From Syntrophobacteraceae bacterium (GTDB taxonomy: Bacteria; Desulfobacterota; Syntrophobacteria; Syntrophobacterales; Syntrophobacteraceae): DNA of 64,000 nt. The position numbers were made by a program, and so were the translations under genes. Shown in pieces: positions 39,302-48,107 of the stretch. The stretch's first letter is position 1; each line of letters begins with the position of its first letter. The notes under the pieces are model-generated. The model did not search any database. It worked only from the letters and a program-made list of their open reading frames with translations, and was not told where the DNA came from. Where the stretch lies: NCBI GenBank assembly GCA_031292195.1, contig JARLHP010000026.1:17198-81197 (forward strand), in the 5' to 3' direction.

Positions 39302-40428
39302 ATGAAGAACAAAGGTTTGCTGCAGTTTCCTCACCCGTTTTTCTCCGAGCGGCCGTCATGGAAATGGTTCATCCTTTTGAACGTTCTGATCGGCGCCACC
39401 ATGTCGGCGCTTGACGTCAGCATCGTCAACGTGGCGATGCCCACGCTCAAGACGGAATTTCACACCTCCATGGCCGTAATCGAATGGGTGGCCATGTCCT
39501 ACATGATCACCCTGACGGTTTTGCTCCCCTTCTTTGGCCGGCTGGCCGACGTTTTGGGACGCTCCAAACTCTACAACCTGGGCTTTATCATCTTCACGGT
39601 CGGTTCCTGGTTTTGGGGCATGGCCACCTCGGCCTCGTTCATCATCGCGGCCAGAGTCCTTCAGGCGGTGGGCGCCGGTCTTCTTCAGGCCAACTCGGTT
39701 GCTCTCATTACCCAGGCATTTCCGGGCAACGAACGCGGAAAGGCCATCGGCATCCAGGGCGCGGTGCAGGCGATCTCCATGGCCATCGGGCCTTTTGTGG
39801 GCGGCATTTTGATATCGGCTGTGGGGTGGCGGCTGGTGTTCTACATCAACATTCCCATCGGCATAGTGGGCACGATGGCCGCTATGTTCATTCTTCCGTC
39901 CCAGGAGAAAAGCACGGTCAGGCAGAAAATCGATTACCTGGGCACGGCGTTTTTCGCCACCGGCCTGGCATGTTTTGCTCTGCTGTTCGTCGGTCACCAA
40001 GGCAGCGTTTGGCTGCTGGTAGCCGAACTGATAGTTCTTGGTATTGGAATGGGCATGTTTACGCCTCCCAACAACAGCGCCATCATGGGTGCGGCGCCCC
40101 GGGAAAAGCTCGGGCTGGCCGGCGGCATTTTGAACATGATGAGGTCCCTGGGGCTTATCTTCGGGGTAGATATCTCGGGGCTCGTTTTTACATCCCTGGA
40201 ACATAAGTACCTGTCGACCCACGGATATCAACATGTGGCCCACGTCTTCCAGGACGGCCGCATTCCCCTGGCCATGAAGGATCTACGTTCATGCGCGGTT
40301 TCATCATAGTAATCGGCGTGCTCCTGGTGATGAACGTTTCCGCCTCACTGCTCTCAGCCTTCAAGCAAACCAGCGAACTGGACGCCGAGACGCTAGCGGC
40401 GGCCAAGGAAGCCGAGGCGGCGGCTTAG
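39302..40428 (+). pseudogene. DHA2-like MFS transporter, apparently internally deleted and frameshifted near the 3' end
   Basis: ALDVSIVNVAMPTLKTEFHTSMAVIEWVAMSYMITLTVLLPFFGRLADVLGR N-terminus; ORF stops at 40309 but MRGFIIVIGVLLVMNVSASLLSAFKQTSELDAETLAAAKEAEAAA continues in another frame. Confidence 0.6.
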
Positions 40429-40450
40429 CTCCAGCCTCCCCGGCCCCCGG

Positions 40451-40478
40451 CCCCGTCCTTCGCGGACGGGGCTTTTTT
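40451..40478 (+). terminator. Rho-independent terminator
   Basis: CCCCGTCCTTCGCGGACGGGGCTTTTTT. Confidence 0.9.
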
Positions 40479-40717
40479 ATTCCCGGGGGCTGGAATCACT
40501 GGAATCGATTGATTCGAGGGAGGTGTTGAATTAAAGAAGAGCGCTCCGACACGGTAAGGCCGATGGTTGCAAAGACCGCCTCGGCTTCGGCTTTTACATC
40601 GGTGTCGATGCTCGCGCGGACAACAGAATTTGCGGACATGTTGAATTACCTCGCATGGGCTACATTGTGGCTCGCGGGGTCGGGGAAGTCAATTATAGGG
40701 TCTTGGCGTCCACGGCT

Positions 40718-40925
40718 AAAAACAGGAAAATCCACCACGGAGATACAAGAGGCACAGAGAGTTCTTTTTTTTGACCGGCCGGGAGACGAAGGCCGGTCAA
40801 AAGGGCAGGCCTTCGGCGGATAGGCGGCTGGCACACCGAACCACGGCGGCAGGGGCCATCGGATCGGAATGAGTCTTAAGCTGGCATGCTTACAATAAAT
40901 TTCGGTTGGAACAGAATGCCCCGGG
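40718..40925 (+). repeat. Repeat family A, copy 2
   Basis: AAAACAGGAAAATCCACCACGGAGATACAAGAGGCACAGAGAG...GACCGGCCGGGAGACGAAGGCCGGTCAAAAGGGCAGGCC...AACAGAATGCC. Confidence 0.85.
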
Positions 40926-41260
40926 ATTTATGCGCGATCCTCTTTTCCGCAGAAGGCCTTGCAGTCTTTGATATGGTCATTGGGTCAGGGTGAGAGCCGA
41001 AAACGGCGAGATAGTCGTTTCCAGCACGGGCCACTTGGCCGATGGGAAGAAGCTTATTGCCAAAGTCGAAGAAGTCATCGACGATGAAAAAACAGGGGTT
41101 CACGTCAAGGATTGTCGAACCGAGCCTGGTGGCCTGAGGCGAAGTAAATTCGCATAAGAGAAGGGCTGGTGGGATAGTGAACAGTGAAAAGCTTTTTCAT
41201 GCCGGGTTGCGTTCAAGATTTGCCTGATGGGTTGCGCTCCCCCCATCCTTGTATCTTAAA

Positions 41261-41334
41261 AGAGCAAGAGCATGGGATTAATCGGGGTGGCGAAAGTATT
41301 TGTTGGGCTGCGCTACGCTTAGCCCAACCTACAG
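41261..41334 (+). repeat. Repeat family D, copy 2
   Basis: AGAGCAAGAGCATGGGATTAATCGGGGTGGCGAAAGTATTTGTTGGGCTGCGCTACGCTTAGCCCAACCTACAG. Confidence 0.8.
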
Positions 41335-41460
41335 TCCAATCCTACCCCAGCCCGTCGAGAGCCGCTGCAGGCTGGGTGAACCGCAGTGAAACCCATCTGT
41401 TTGACGCGTCTTGAACGCAACTTCGTATCAGTTCACTGCTGACAGCTCACAGTTCACTGC

Positions 41461-41886
41461 TTAATCACCGAGCACGCATTTAATATCGAGAAGGGGGGTG
41501 CCGTCCACGGCGTCCAGGCCAACCACATCGATGATGGTGCCTCTCACGCGAGTGACCTCCACCACCTGGAGGGAAACCGGGTTTGGCCTCTGGGGGCTGC
41601 GGGTGGAGAAAACGCCCCGCATGGGCCGGGTTCGGTCTCCCCGGGGGTGGACCTGGAGGACGTCGCGCTCGGCAAGGTGCATCCAGTAGAGGATAACGAT
41701 CTTACTGCCCTCCCGCACGCCGATCAGGCCCTCCCGGTAGCGTTCGTCCAGTATCAGCTTCCCGCTTACAGCCGCTTCGCCCCCCTGTTTGGGGCCTTGC
41801 CCCGGCTCGGCGATCCCACTGCGTATCACCCCTATGGGCGTCATGATTATTTCCGGGGAAGAGATTTGTTCCTGTTCCTTTTTCAT
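41461..41886 (-). CDS. TrmO/TsaA-like tRNA methyltransferase
   Basis: MTPIGVIRSG...RGVFSTRSPQRPNPVSLQVVEVTRVRG...GLDAVDGTPLLDIK. Confidence 0.9.
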   Translation of the reverse strand: MKKEQEQISSPEIIMTPIGVIRSGIAEPGQGPKQGGEAAVSGKLILDERYREGLIGVREGSKIVILYWMHLAERDVLQVHPRGDRTRPMRGVFSTRSPQRPNPVSLQVVEVTRVRGTIIDVVGLDAVDGTPLLDIKCVLGD

Positions 41887-41892
41887 CGGTCG

Positions 41893-42399
41893 TTACCCCT
41901 TTTTGAGCATTGGCTCGACCACCCGCCGGAAGTCTTCGGGCAAAAGGCTCGGCCGTCCGGTGAACTGCACGCAGACCATGTCCATGCGGCATTCCGTGCA
42001 CAGTTCGCGCCCCGGACCGCGGGGTTGGTCGTTTCCCGAAGCCTGGAGCGGTCTATAGAGGAATTGCGAAAATGACAGACTCCTGGCGCCAAGCACGGTT
42101 ATTGCCGTGTGAACCTCGAGTTGATCGTCGTATCGAACGGGTTTGCGATATTTACAACGGGCCTCGACCACGGCCAGATGAAGCTGGCGATTCATAAATT
42201 CACGATAGGGAAAGCCGAGGTTTCTCAGCATGTCCTCGCGGCCAAGTTCGAAGAGGTGATAATAGTTGCCGTGATAGAGCGCCTGCCCCAAATCTATCTC
42301 AAAAAGCGGGACACGCAGGCTGGTAATGTGGTAGTTACTATCAACTCCGCCCTGCACATCGGGATCTCTCAATATCTTTTTACGCGAAGGGTCGCTCAT
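41893..42399 (-). CDS. Acyl-CoA thioesterase (YbgC/4HBT hotdog family)
   Basis: FEIDLGQALYHGNYYHLFELGREDMLRNLGFPY...EARCKYRKPVRYDDQLEVHT. Confidence 0.85.
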   Translation of the reverse strand: MSDPSRKKILRDPDVQGGVDSNYHITSLRVPLFEIDLGQALYHGNYYHLFELGREDMLRNLGFPYREFMNRQLHLAVVEARCKYRKPVRYDDQLEVHTAITVLGARSLSFSQFLYRPLQASGNDQPRGPGRELCTECRMDMVCVQFTGRPSLLPEDFRRVVEPMLKKG

Positions 42400-42470
42400 C
42401 GGGGGACTCCTTGTTACAATAAATAAACTGGTAAGAAAAGCATTTCAATCTTTGACATCAGAGGTGGTTT

Positions 42471-45185
42471 TTGGCAATCTTTCCACAAATGAATAAGCAT
42501 GGTCACAAGCGAGATCACACCAGACATTACGGACAGCGGGGGCCTGTAAAGCCCGCAAGCGGTCCTTTTGCTCTCAAGATCTATAAGAGCCTGCTCCCCG
42601 TGCTGGACCGCATACGGATCCCCGAACCGGTTCCTTTCGAGGCGGACCCGTTTCAGATCGAGGCCCTGAGCCTCGTGGAGGATTCGGACGTGCTGGTGAC
42701 CGCTCCAACCGGAGCCGGCAAAACTTATATCGCAGTCGGGGCTATTGACAAGGTTTTTCGCAGGGGAGGCAAAAGTTGGTACGCATCCCCGCTCAAGGCA
42801 TTGTCCAATTCGAAGTATCATGAATTCGGCGAAATTTTCGGTCCGGAAAATGTGGGGATACTTACCGGCGACAGGAAAGAAAATGCGCATGCGCCCGTAA
42901 TCGTGGGCACCACCGAAATTCTACGCAACCAGTTGTATGACACGATGCACCGGGGTGAGGACATCGAAGTCGACCTGGTGGTGCTCGACGAGGCCCATTA
43001 CCTGGGAGATGCCGACAGGGGTGTGGTGTGGGAGGAGGTGCTGATCTATCTGCCGCCTCGGGTCCGGCTCCTGCTGCTTTCCGCAACCATATTGAACGGC
43101 CGGGATATTTGCGGCTGGCTTACCTGGATGCGCGGAGCGGAGTGCAAATGGGTGGAGGCCTTCGAGCGTCCCGTGCCGCTTTTCCCGCTGTTCCTTTTCC
43201 CCGGAGGCGAGCTTGCGCCCCTGGGAACGCGCCGGGGTTTGCTGCCAAGAATCGAAAAAATAGACAAGGCAACGCTTCCGAGAAGCGAGCTTGCCCAAGT
43301 CCCCCGAGTTCTGGATGTTCTGAGGAGCGCCAATCTCCTGCCTGCCATATTCTTCCTCAAGTCGAGGTCCGACTGTGACCGGGCGGTGGAAATGTGCCTG
43401 ACCTGGCATGGCGAAAATGGGCGGGAAAAATCGGAATTCGAGCCCAAATTCGAAGAACTGCTCTCTCAGTATCCTTTTCTTTCCGCCCACCAGCATCTCG
43501 AGGTGCTGAAAAGTTGCAGGGTCGGCTCCCATCACGGCGGACAGCTCCCGAACTGGAAGCTCTTTTTGGAGAAGATGATGCAGGCGGGGCAGCTGGACGC
43601 CATCTTTTCGACCTCCACCATCGCCGCGGGGGTCAATTTTCCGGCCCGCACGGTGGTTGTTTTTCAAAGCGACCGGTTCAACGGCAAGGACTTTGTTTCC
43701 CTGGGCGCGACCGACCTTTTGCAGATGACCGGCCGGGCCGGACGCCGGGGGATGGACGAAATCGGGTTTGTGCTGGTGATCCCGGGACAGCACCAGGATC
43801 CCAAGCTCATAAACGACCTTCTCAAATCGCCCCCCGACCCGATACGGAGCCAGATCCGGGTAAATTTCTCGATGGTCTTGAACCTGCTGCTCTCCCACAG
43901 CCCCGATGAAATTCGAGACCTTTTCGTGGCGTCTCTGGCCACGTTTCAGAACCTGAGCGGCGATGCCAAGTCGATGCAGGACCTCGACAAGACCCGGGCG
44001 GAGCTCGATAAGTTTAGAGACCTTATGGGCTGCGGGTCCCTGGAGGATTTGTCCGAAATTCGCCCGGCCTACCTGAGCGCCATCGAACAGTTGCGCAAGA
44101 TGCGCAAGTCGCTCAAGCGAAGGCCGAGGTTTAAACAGGTAATCGATCAGCTCACTCCGGGTCGGGTGTTTATCAGCAGCAGAGGAACGCCCTACCTGTG
44201 CGTAGCCTGGCCCGACGTTGACTTTGGCAACGTGGAGGCCGTCCGGCTGGCCCACCCGGTAAAAATGCGGCGCCGGAGCATCCGGACGCACCGGGTTGCC
44301 TTCCAGCGGATCAGAGCCGCGAGCGTCAAGCTCGAATCTTTTCCCGCGCCGCAGGAAAGGAAGGAATGGGAGCAACTGATCGCCCGGGCGGACCAGGGTG
44401 AATTCAAACCGGCCGATTCCCAGGGGATTGACGGGGCGCGCGACGACCTGGCCTCCAACGAACTTGCCGCCACGGCCCAGAGGCTGAGGACCTATCCGTG
44501 CCAGAGGTGCAGGCTGTTCGGGCCTTGCCTGCAGGAAGCCTCCCACCCTTTTACCTACGCGCTCAGGCGATACTTTCATCTTTTCGCCAGGGTCGATTCC
44601 ACCCAGGAACAGCTATGGCGTTCATTTCTGAAACACTACCGGATGCTTCAGAGCGAAGAGTACGTCGATGAGACCGGAAATCTCACCGGCGACGGCCTGT
44701 GGGCTTCCAAGCTAAGACTCGATCAGCCGCTTCTTATCTCCGAGGGGATCCGCAAAAATCTTTTCCCCCAGGACGCCCCCGAGCTTCTGGCGGCTCTCAT
44801 AGCCCCGTTTGTAACCGACCGGGACAAGCAGGGAGACATTCAACTGGCCACTTTTGTGTGGAAATACCCCGACCTGGCCCGGCCCTTTTTCCAGATGCTA
44901 AAGGACTTGCAGAGGCTCAAAGAGCGGCTGCAGGCCGAAGGTTTCGAAACTCCTCCCCTTCCCTTCTGGGCGCTGATTACCGTCTATCATTGGGCAAAGG
45001 GGCTGACCTGGGAGGAGGTGCGGGAAATATCGGGCATGGACGAGGGCGATCTGGCCATGATCATTTTGCGCACCGCCGACCACCTCAGGCAAATAGAAGC
45101 TCTTTACGAAACGCACCCCAGGCTGGCCGCAACCGCCAAGGAGGCCATCGGCCTGCTGCTTCGCGAACCGGTGCTTGCGCCATGA
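42471..45185 (+). CDS. Ski2-like DEAD/DEAH helicase
   Basis: VLVTAPTGAGKTYIA (motif I), LVVLDEAHYLGD (DEAH), LLLLSATI, LQMTGRAGRRGMDEIG (motif VI). Confidence 0.9.
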   Translation: MAIFPQMNKHGHKRDHTRHYGQRGPVKPASGPFALKIYKSLLPVLDRIRIPEPVPFEADPFQIEALSLVEDSDVLVTAPTGAGKTYIAVGAIDKVFRRGGKSWYASPLKALSNSKYHEFGEIFGPENVGILTGDRKENAHAPVIVGTTEILRNQLYDTMHRGEDIEVDLVVLDEAHYLGDADRGVVWEEVLIYLPPRVRLLLLSATILNGRDICGWLTWMRGAECKWVEAFERPVPLFPLFLFPGGELAPLGTRRGLLPRIEKIDKATLPRSELAQVPRVLDVLRSANLLPAIFFLKSRSDCDRAVEMCLTWHGENGREKSEFEPKFEELLSQYPFLSAHQHLEVLKSCRVGSHHGGQLPNWKLFLEKMMQAGQLDAIFSTSTIAAGVNFPARTVVVFQSDRFNGKDFVSLGATDLLQMTGRAGRRGMDEIGFVLVIPGQHQDPKLINDLLKSPPDPIRSQIRVNFSMVLNLLLSHSPDEIRDLFVASLATFQNLSGDAKSMQDLDKTRAELDKFRDLMGCGSLEDLSEIRPAYLSAIEQLRKMRKSLKRRPRFKQVIDQLTPGRVFISSRGTPYLCVAWPDVDFGNVEAVRLAHPVKMRRRSIRTHRVAFQRIRAASVKLESFPAPQERKEWEQLIARADQGEFKPADSQGIDGARDDLASNELAATAQRLRTYPCQRCRLFGPCLQEASHPFTYALRRYFHLFARVDSTQEQLWRSFLKHYRMLQSEEYVDETGNLTGDGLWASKLRLDQPLLISEGIRKNLFPQDAPELLAALIAPFVTDRDKQGDIQLATFVWKYPDLARPFFQMLKDLQRLKERLQAEGFETPPLPFWALITVYHWAKGLTWEEVREISGMDEGDLAMIILRTADHLRQIEALYETHPRLAATAKEAIGLLLREPVLAP

Positions 45186-45248
45186 CGGGCGCTTTGGGGG
45201 AGCGGGGAGCAGGGAGCAGGGAGCAGGGAGCAGGGAGCAGGGAGCAGG

Positions 45249-45452
45249 GTAAATTTGTTCTCATACAAAAAACAGGAAAATCCACCACGGAGACACAGAG
45301 GCACAGAGAGTTCTTTTTTTTGACCGGCCGGCAGACGACGGCCGGTCAAAAGGGCAGGCCTTCGGCGGATAGGCTGCAGGGGCCATCGGACCGGAATGAG
45401 TCTTAACCTGACGCGCTTACAATAAATTTCCGTTGGAACAGAATGCCCCTGG
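45249..45452 (+). repeat. Repeat family A, copy 3, preceded by a GGGAGCA heptamer run (about 45197-45248)
   Basis: GGGAGCAGGGAGCAGGGAGCAGGGAGCAGGGAGCAGGGT then AAATTTGTTCTC...AAAACAGGAAAATCCACCACGGAGACACAGAGGCACAGAGAG. Confidence 0.85.
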
Positions 45453-45556
45453 AGCGGGGAGCGGCTGCGTTTTTTTTTGAAAAAACCTTGACAGGGCGTA
45501 ACGCATTTAGATATATAAGGCAGTTCCAAATATTTTCCTTCAAAGGAGGCGTCCAG

Positions 45557-45685
45557 ATGTTAAAGAGCCCGTGCATCAATTGCGATCGAGCCAGTGAAGA
45601 CAAGAACAAATGTTTGGACAAGTGTGAGAGGCTCAAGGAATACCAGGAAATGATTTTGAAACAGGGAATTTACGCCACCATGTAA
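45557..45685 (+). CDS. Small Cys-rich protein (42 aa)
   Basis: MLKSPCINCDRASEDKNKCLDKCERLKEYQEMILKQGIYATM; AAAGGAGG RBS 8-12 nt upstream; CxxC...CxxxC arrangement. Confidence 0.6.
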   Translation: MLKSPCINCDRASEDKNKCLDKCERLKEYQEMILKQGIYATM

Positions 45686-45794
45686 ATCCGGGCGTTCAGC
45701 CTTTTTCGAGCGGCCGGGCGCTGGCCGCTTTTTTTGTCGGGCAGTCTTATATTTCAAGGGCGAAACCGGCGGCAGACCAGGAGGAAACAAGCTC

Positions 45795-46103
45795 ATGTAC
45801 GCCATCTTCAAAACCGGCGGAAGGCAATACGAAGCCAAGCCCGGGCAGATTATCAAAGTAGGGAAGATTTCCGGCGAAGTCGGGGAAAACGTAACTTTGG
45901 ATGAAGTGTTGCTTTACTCCGAAGGCGACCAGTTGCGTGTCGGCCAGCCTCTTGTGGAAGGCGTAGCGGTCACGGCCACCATAGTGGAGCAGGGCCGTCT
46001 GCCCAAGATCGTCATCTTCAAGCATAAACGCCGCAAGGATTACCGGAAGAAAACGGGCCACAGGCAGGCGTATACCGCGGTGCGAGTGGAAAATATCGGT
46101 TAA
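45795..46103 (+). CDS. rplU: 50S ribosomal protein L21
   Basis: [40 protein letters not shown]...[19 protein letters not shown]. Confidence 0.97.
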   Translation: MYAIFKTGGRQYEAKPGQIIKVGKISGEVGENVTLDEVLLYSEGDQLRVGQPLVEGVAVTATIVEQGRLPKIVIFKHKRRKDYRKKTGHRQAYTAVRVENIG

Positions 46104-46262
46104 GAACCGGAGCGGGAAGCAGGGCGCTGGAAGTCGGAAGCCGGAAGCCGGAAGCAGGGAACAGGGAGCGGGCAGTAAAACGCATCCTGCTCCAAGCTGC
46201 CCGCTATTTGCTCCAAGCTTTCCGCTACTTGCTCCTCGCTCCCCGCTTCTATTTTTTGGAGG
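46104..46262. repeat. Inverted arrays of GGGAGCA/GGAAGCC-type heptamers between rplU and rpmA
   Basis: GAGCGGGAAGCAGGGCGCTGGAAGTCGGAAGCCGGAAGCCGGAAGCAGGGAACAGGGAGCGGGCAG followed by CTGCCCGCTATTTGCTCCAAGCTTTCCGCTACTTGCTCCTCGCTCCCCGCTTC. Confidence 0.8.
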
Positions 46263-46268
46263 TTTATC

Positions 46269-46538
46269 GTGGCGCATAAAAAAGCGGGCGGGAGTTCCCG
46301 AAACGGACGTGACAGCGCTGGGCAGCGCAGGGGCATTAAAAAATTCGGCGGCGAATTCGTAACCGCCGGCAACATTATAGTTCGCCAGCTCGGCACCAAA
46401 TTTCACCCCGGAAACAACGTGGGGATGGGCAGGGACTATACGATTTTCGCCCTGACCGACGGGCGGGTCGCTTTCGAGCGCAAGGACAAGACGCGCCAGA
46501 AGATCAGCGTCTACCCGGTAGTCGAAGCCCTTCAGTAA
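46269..46538 (+). CDS. rpmA: 50S ribosomal protein L27 (GTG start)
   Basis: [62 protein letters not shown]. Confidence 0.97.
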   Translation: MAHKKAGGSSRNGRDSAGQRRGIKKFGGEFVTAGNIIVRQLGTKFHPGNNVGMGRDYTIFALTDGRVAFERKDKTRQKISVYPVVEALQ

Positions 46539-46905
46539 GTTCGGTTGCCGGACCTTCAGGCTCCGCAGCGGCAAAGGGGTCTGTGGCATGGGCGAGCGGG
46601 TATCGGAATTGCGGGCGCTTTAGGCGCCTGCCGTGCTCCCCTCCACCGCAAAGGGTGGAGCCGGGAGCGGGAAGCAGGAAGCAGGAGAGTAAGACTCTCC
46701 AGGCCCCCTGCTCCTCGCCCCCCGCTTCTATCTGCAAGGTGAGAGGGGAGTCTTGTATGGAGCATGCGAGCGGGGTGTCGCCGCGGACGGATTGCCAAGG
46801 TCCGATCTGCCCGGTGACGTGCTCGCCGAAGTTTCATTCTCATTCAAACCGCGTTCTGAAACGTGGCTGCCTGGCTTGTATGGAGCTTGCGAGCGTCATG
46901 GAAAA

Positions 46906-47919
46906 ATGAAATTCATCGACGAAGTAACAATTTCGGTTTCCGCCGGTAAGGGCGGTAACGGCTGCGTGAGTTTCAGGCGAGAGAAGTACGTCCCGCGGGG
47001 CGGACCCGATGGCGGAGACGGCGGCGAAGGTGGCAGCGTCATCTTCGAAGCCACGGAAAGAAAGCACAGTCTACTTGATTTCCGATACCGCCACCTCTTC
47101 AGGGCCGAGGCGGGCAAAGGCGGCTCCGGCCAGAACCGGAAGGGACGGAGCGGGAGCGACCTGATCGTGGAGGTGCCGGTCGGCACGGTGCTAAAAGACC
47201 CGGTTACGGGTGAAATTTTCGCCGACCTCACCGAAGCCGCCCAGAGGAGCATCGCGGCCAAAGGGGGCAGAGGCGGGAAGGGAAACGCTCACTTTGCCAG
47301 TTCGACCCACAGGACTCCCCGCTTTTCCCAGGATGGGGAGCCGGGGGAGGAGCGCGAGTTGAGGCTCGAACTCAAACTCATTGCCGACGTGGGTTTGGTG
47401 GGGCTTCCCAACGCCGGAAAATCAACCCTCATTTCCACCGTCTCCGCAGCGCGGCCCAAAATTGCCGACTACCCTTTCACCACTCTTACCCCCAACCTGG
47501 GCGTGGTACAATACGACGATGCCCCCCCATTCGTAATGGCCGACGTGCCGGGGTTGATCGAGGGCGCCCACCTGGGCGCGGGCCTTGGCGTACGATTTTT
47601 GAAACACATTGAAAGAACCAAGATTCTGGTTCACGTCATCGACGCCTCGAAGGCTCCCGCCGACAATCCGCTCGCGCCATTAGAGCAGATCGAGCACGAA
47701 CTCCAGAGTTATTCCGAAGACATGAAGAGGAAGCCTCGAATAATTGTCCTGAACAAGACCGATCTGTTGGAGGATCCTGAGGTCCTGGACAAAATCAAGA
47801 AAGCCTACCTTGAACTCGGGCCGCCTGTTCTGCTGGTATCCGCCTTAAAGAGAGAAGGGTTGCGCGAACTGGTTCGGCTTCTTACCGCAAATCTGTTCGA
47901 AATGAACCGGCAAACGTGA
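46906..47919 (+). CDS. obgE: GTPase Obg
   Basis: MKFIDEVTISVSAGKGGNGCVSFRREKYVPRGGPDGGDGGEGG; GLPNAGKSTLIS. Confidence 0.97.
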   Translation: MKFIDEVTISVSAGKGGNGCVSFRREKYVPRGGPDGGDGGEGGSVIFEATERKHSLLDFRYRHLFRAEAGKGGSGQNRKGRSGSDLIVEVPVGTVLKDPVTGEIFADLTEAAQRSIAAKGGRGGKGNAHFASSTHRTPRFSQDGEPGEERELRLELKLIADVGLVGLPNAGKSTLISTVSAARPKIADYPFTTLTPNLGVVQYDDAPPFVMADVPGLIEGAHLGAGLGVRFLKHIERTKILVHVIDASKAPADNPLAPLEQIEHELQSYSEDMKRKPRIIVLNKTDLLEDPEVLDKIKKAYLELGPPVLLVSALKREGLRELVRLLTANLFEMNRQT

Positions 47920-48107
47920 GAATTGACCTGCCAAGCGGCTAGCCATAGCAGAAATTTAAGGAAAAGATGAAGGGCGGGGTCCAATGGAAGATGGCGCCCC
48001 CGCCTTTTCTTAATTGAACTACTCGAACGGACTCGTTATATTAAGCCCAACTTGGAGTGCGCATTCAGGGTCTTGCATCAAAACGGACTGATCGAGAGGT
48101 AAGAGTA

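Noticed and set aside
42921-44579. 552-aa minus-strand ORF opposite the helicase
   Set aside because: Antisense shadow of a gene with all Ski2-like helicase motifs.
45197-46262. CRISPR-like appearance of regular short repeats
   Set aside because: Units are 7 bp with no unique spacers; no cas genes are in the window.
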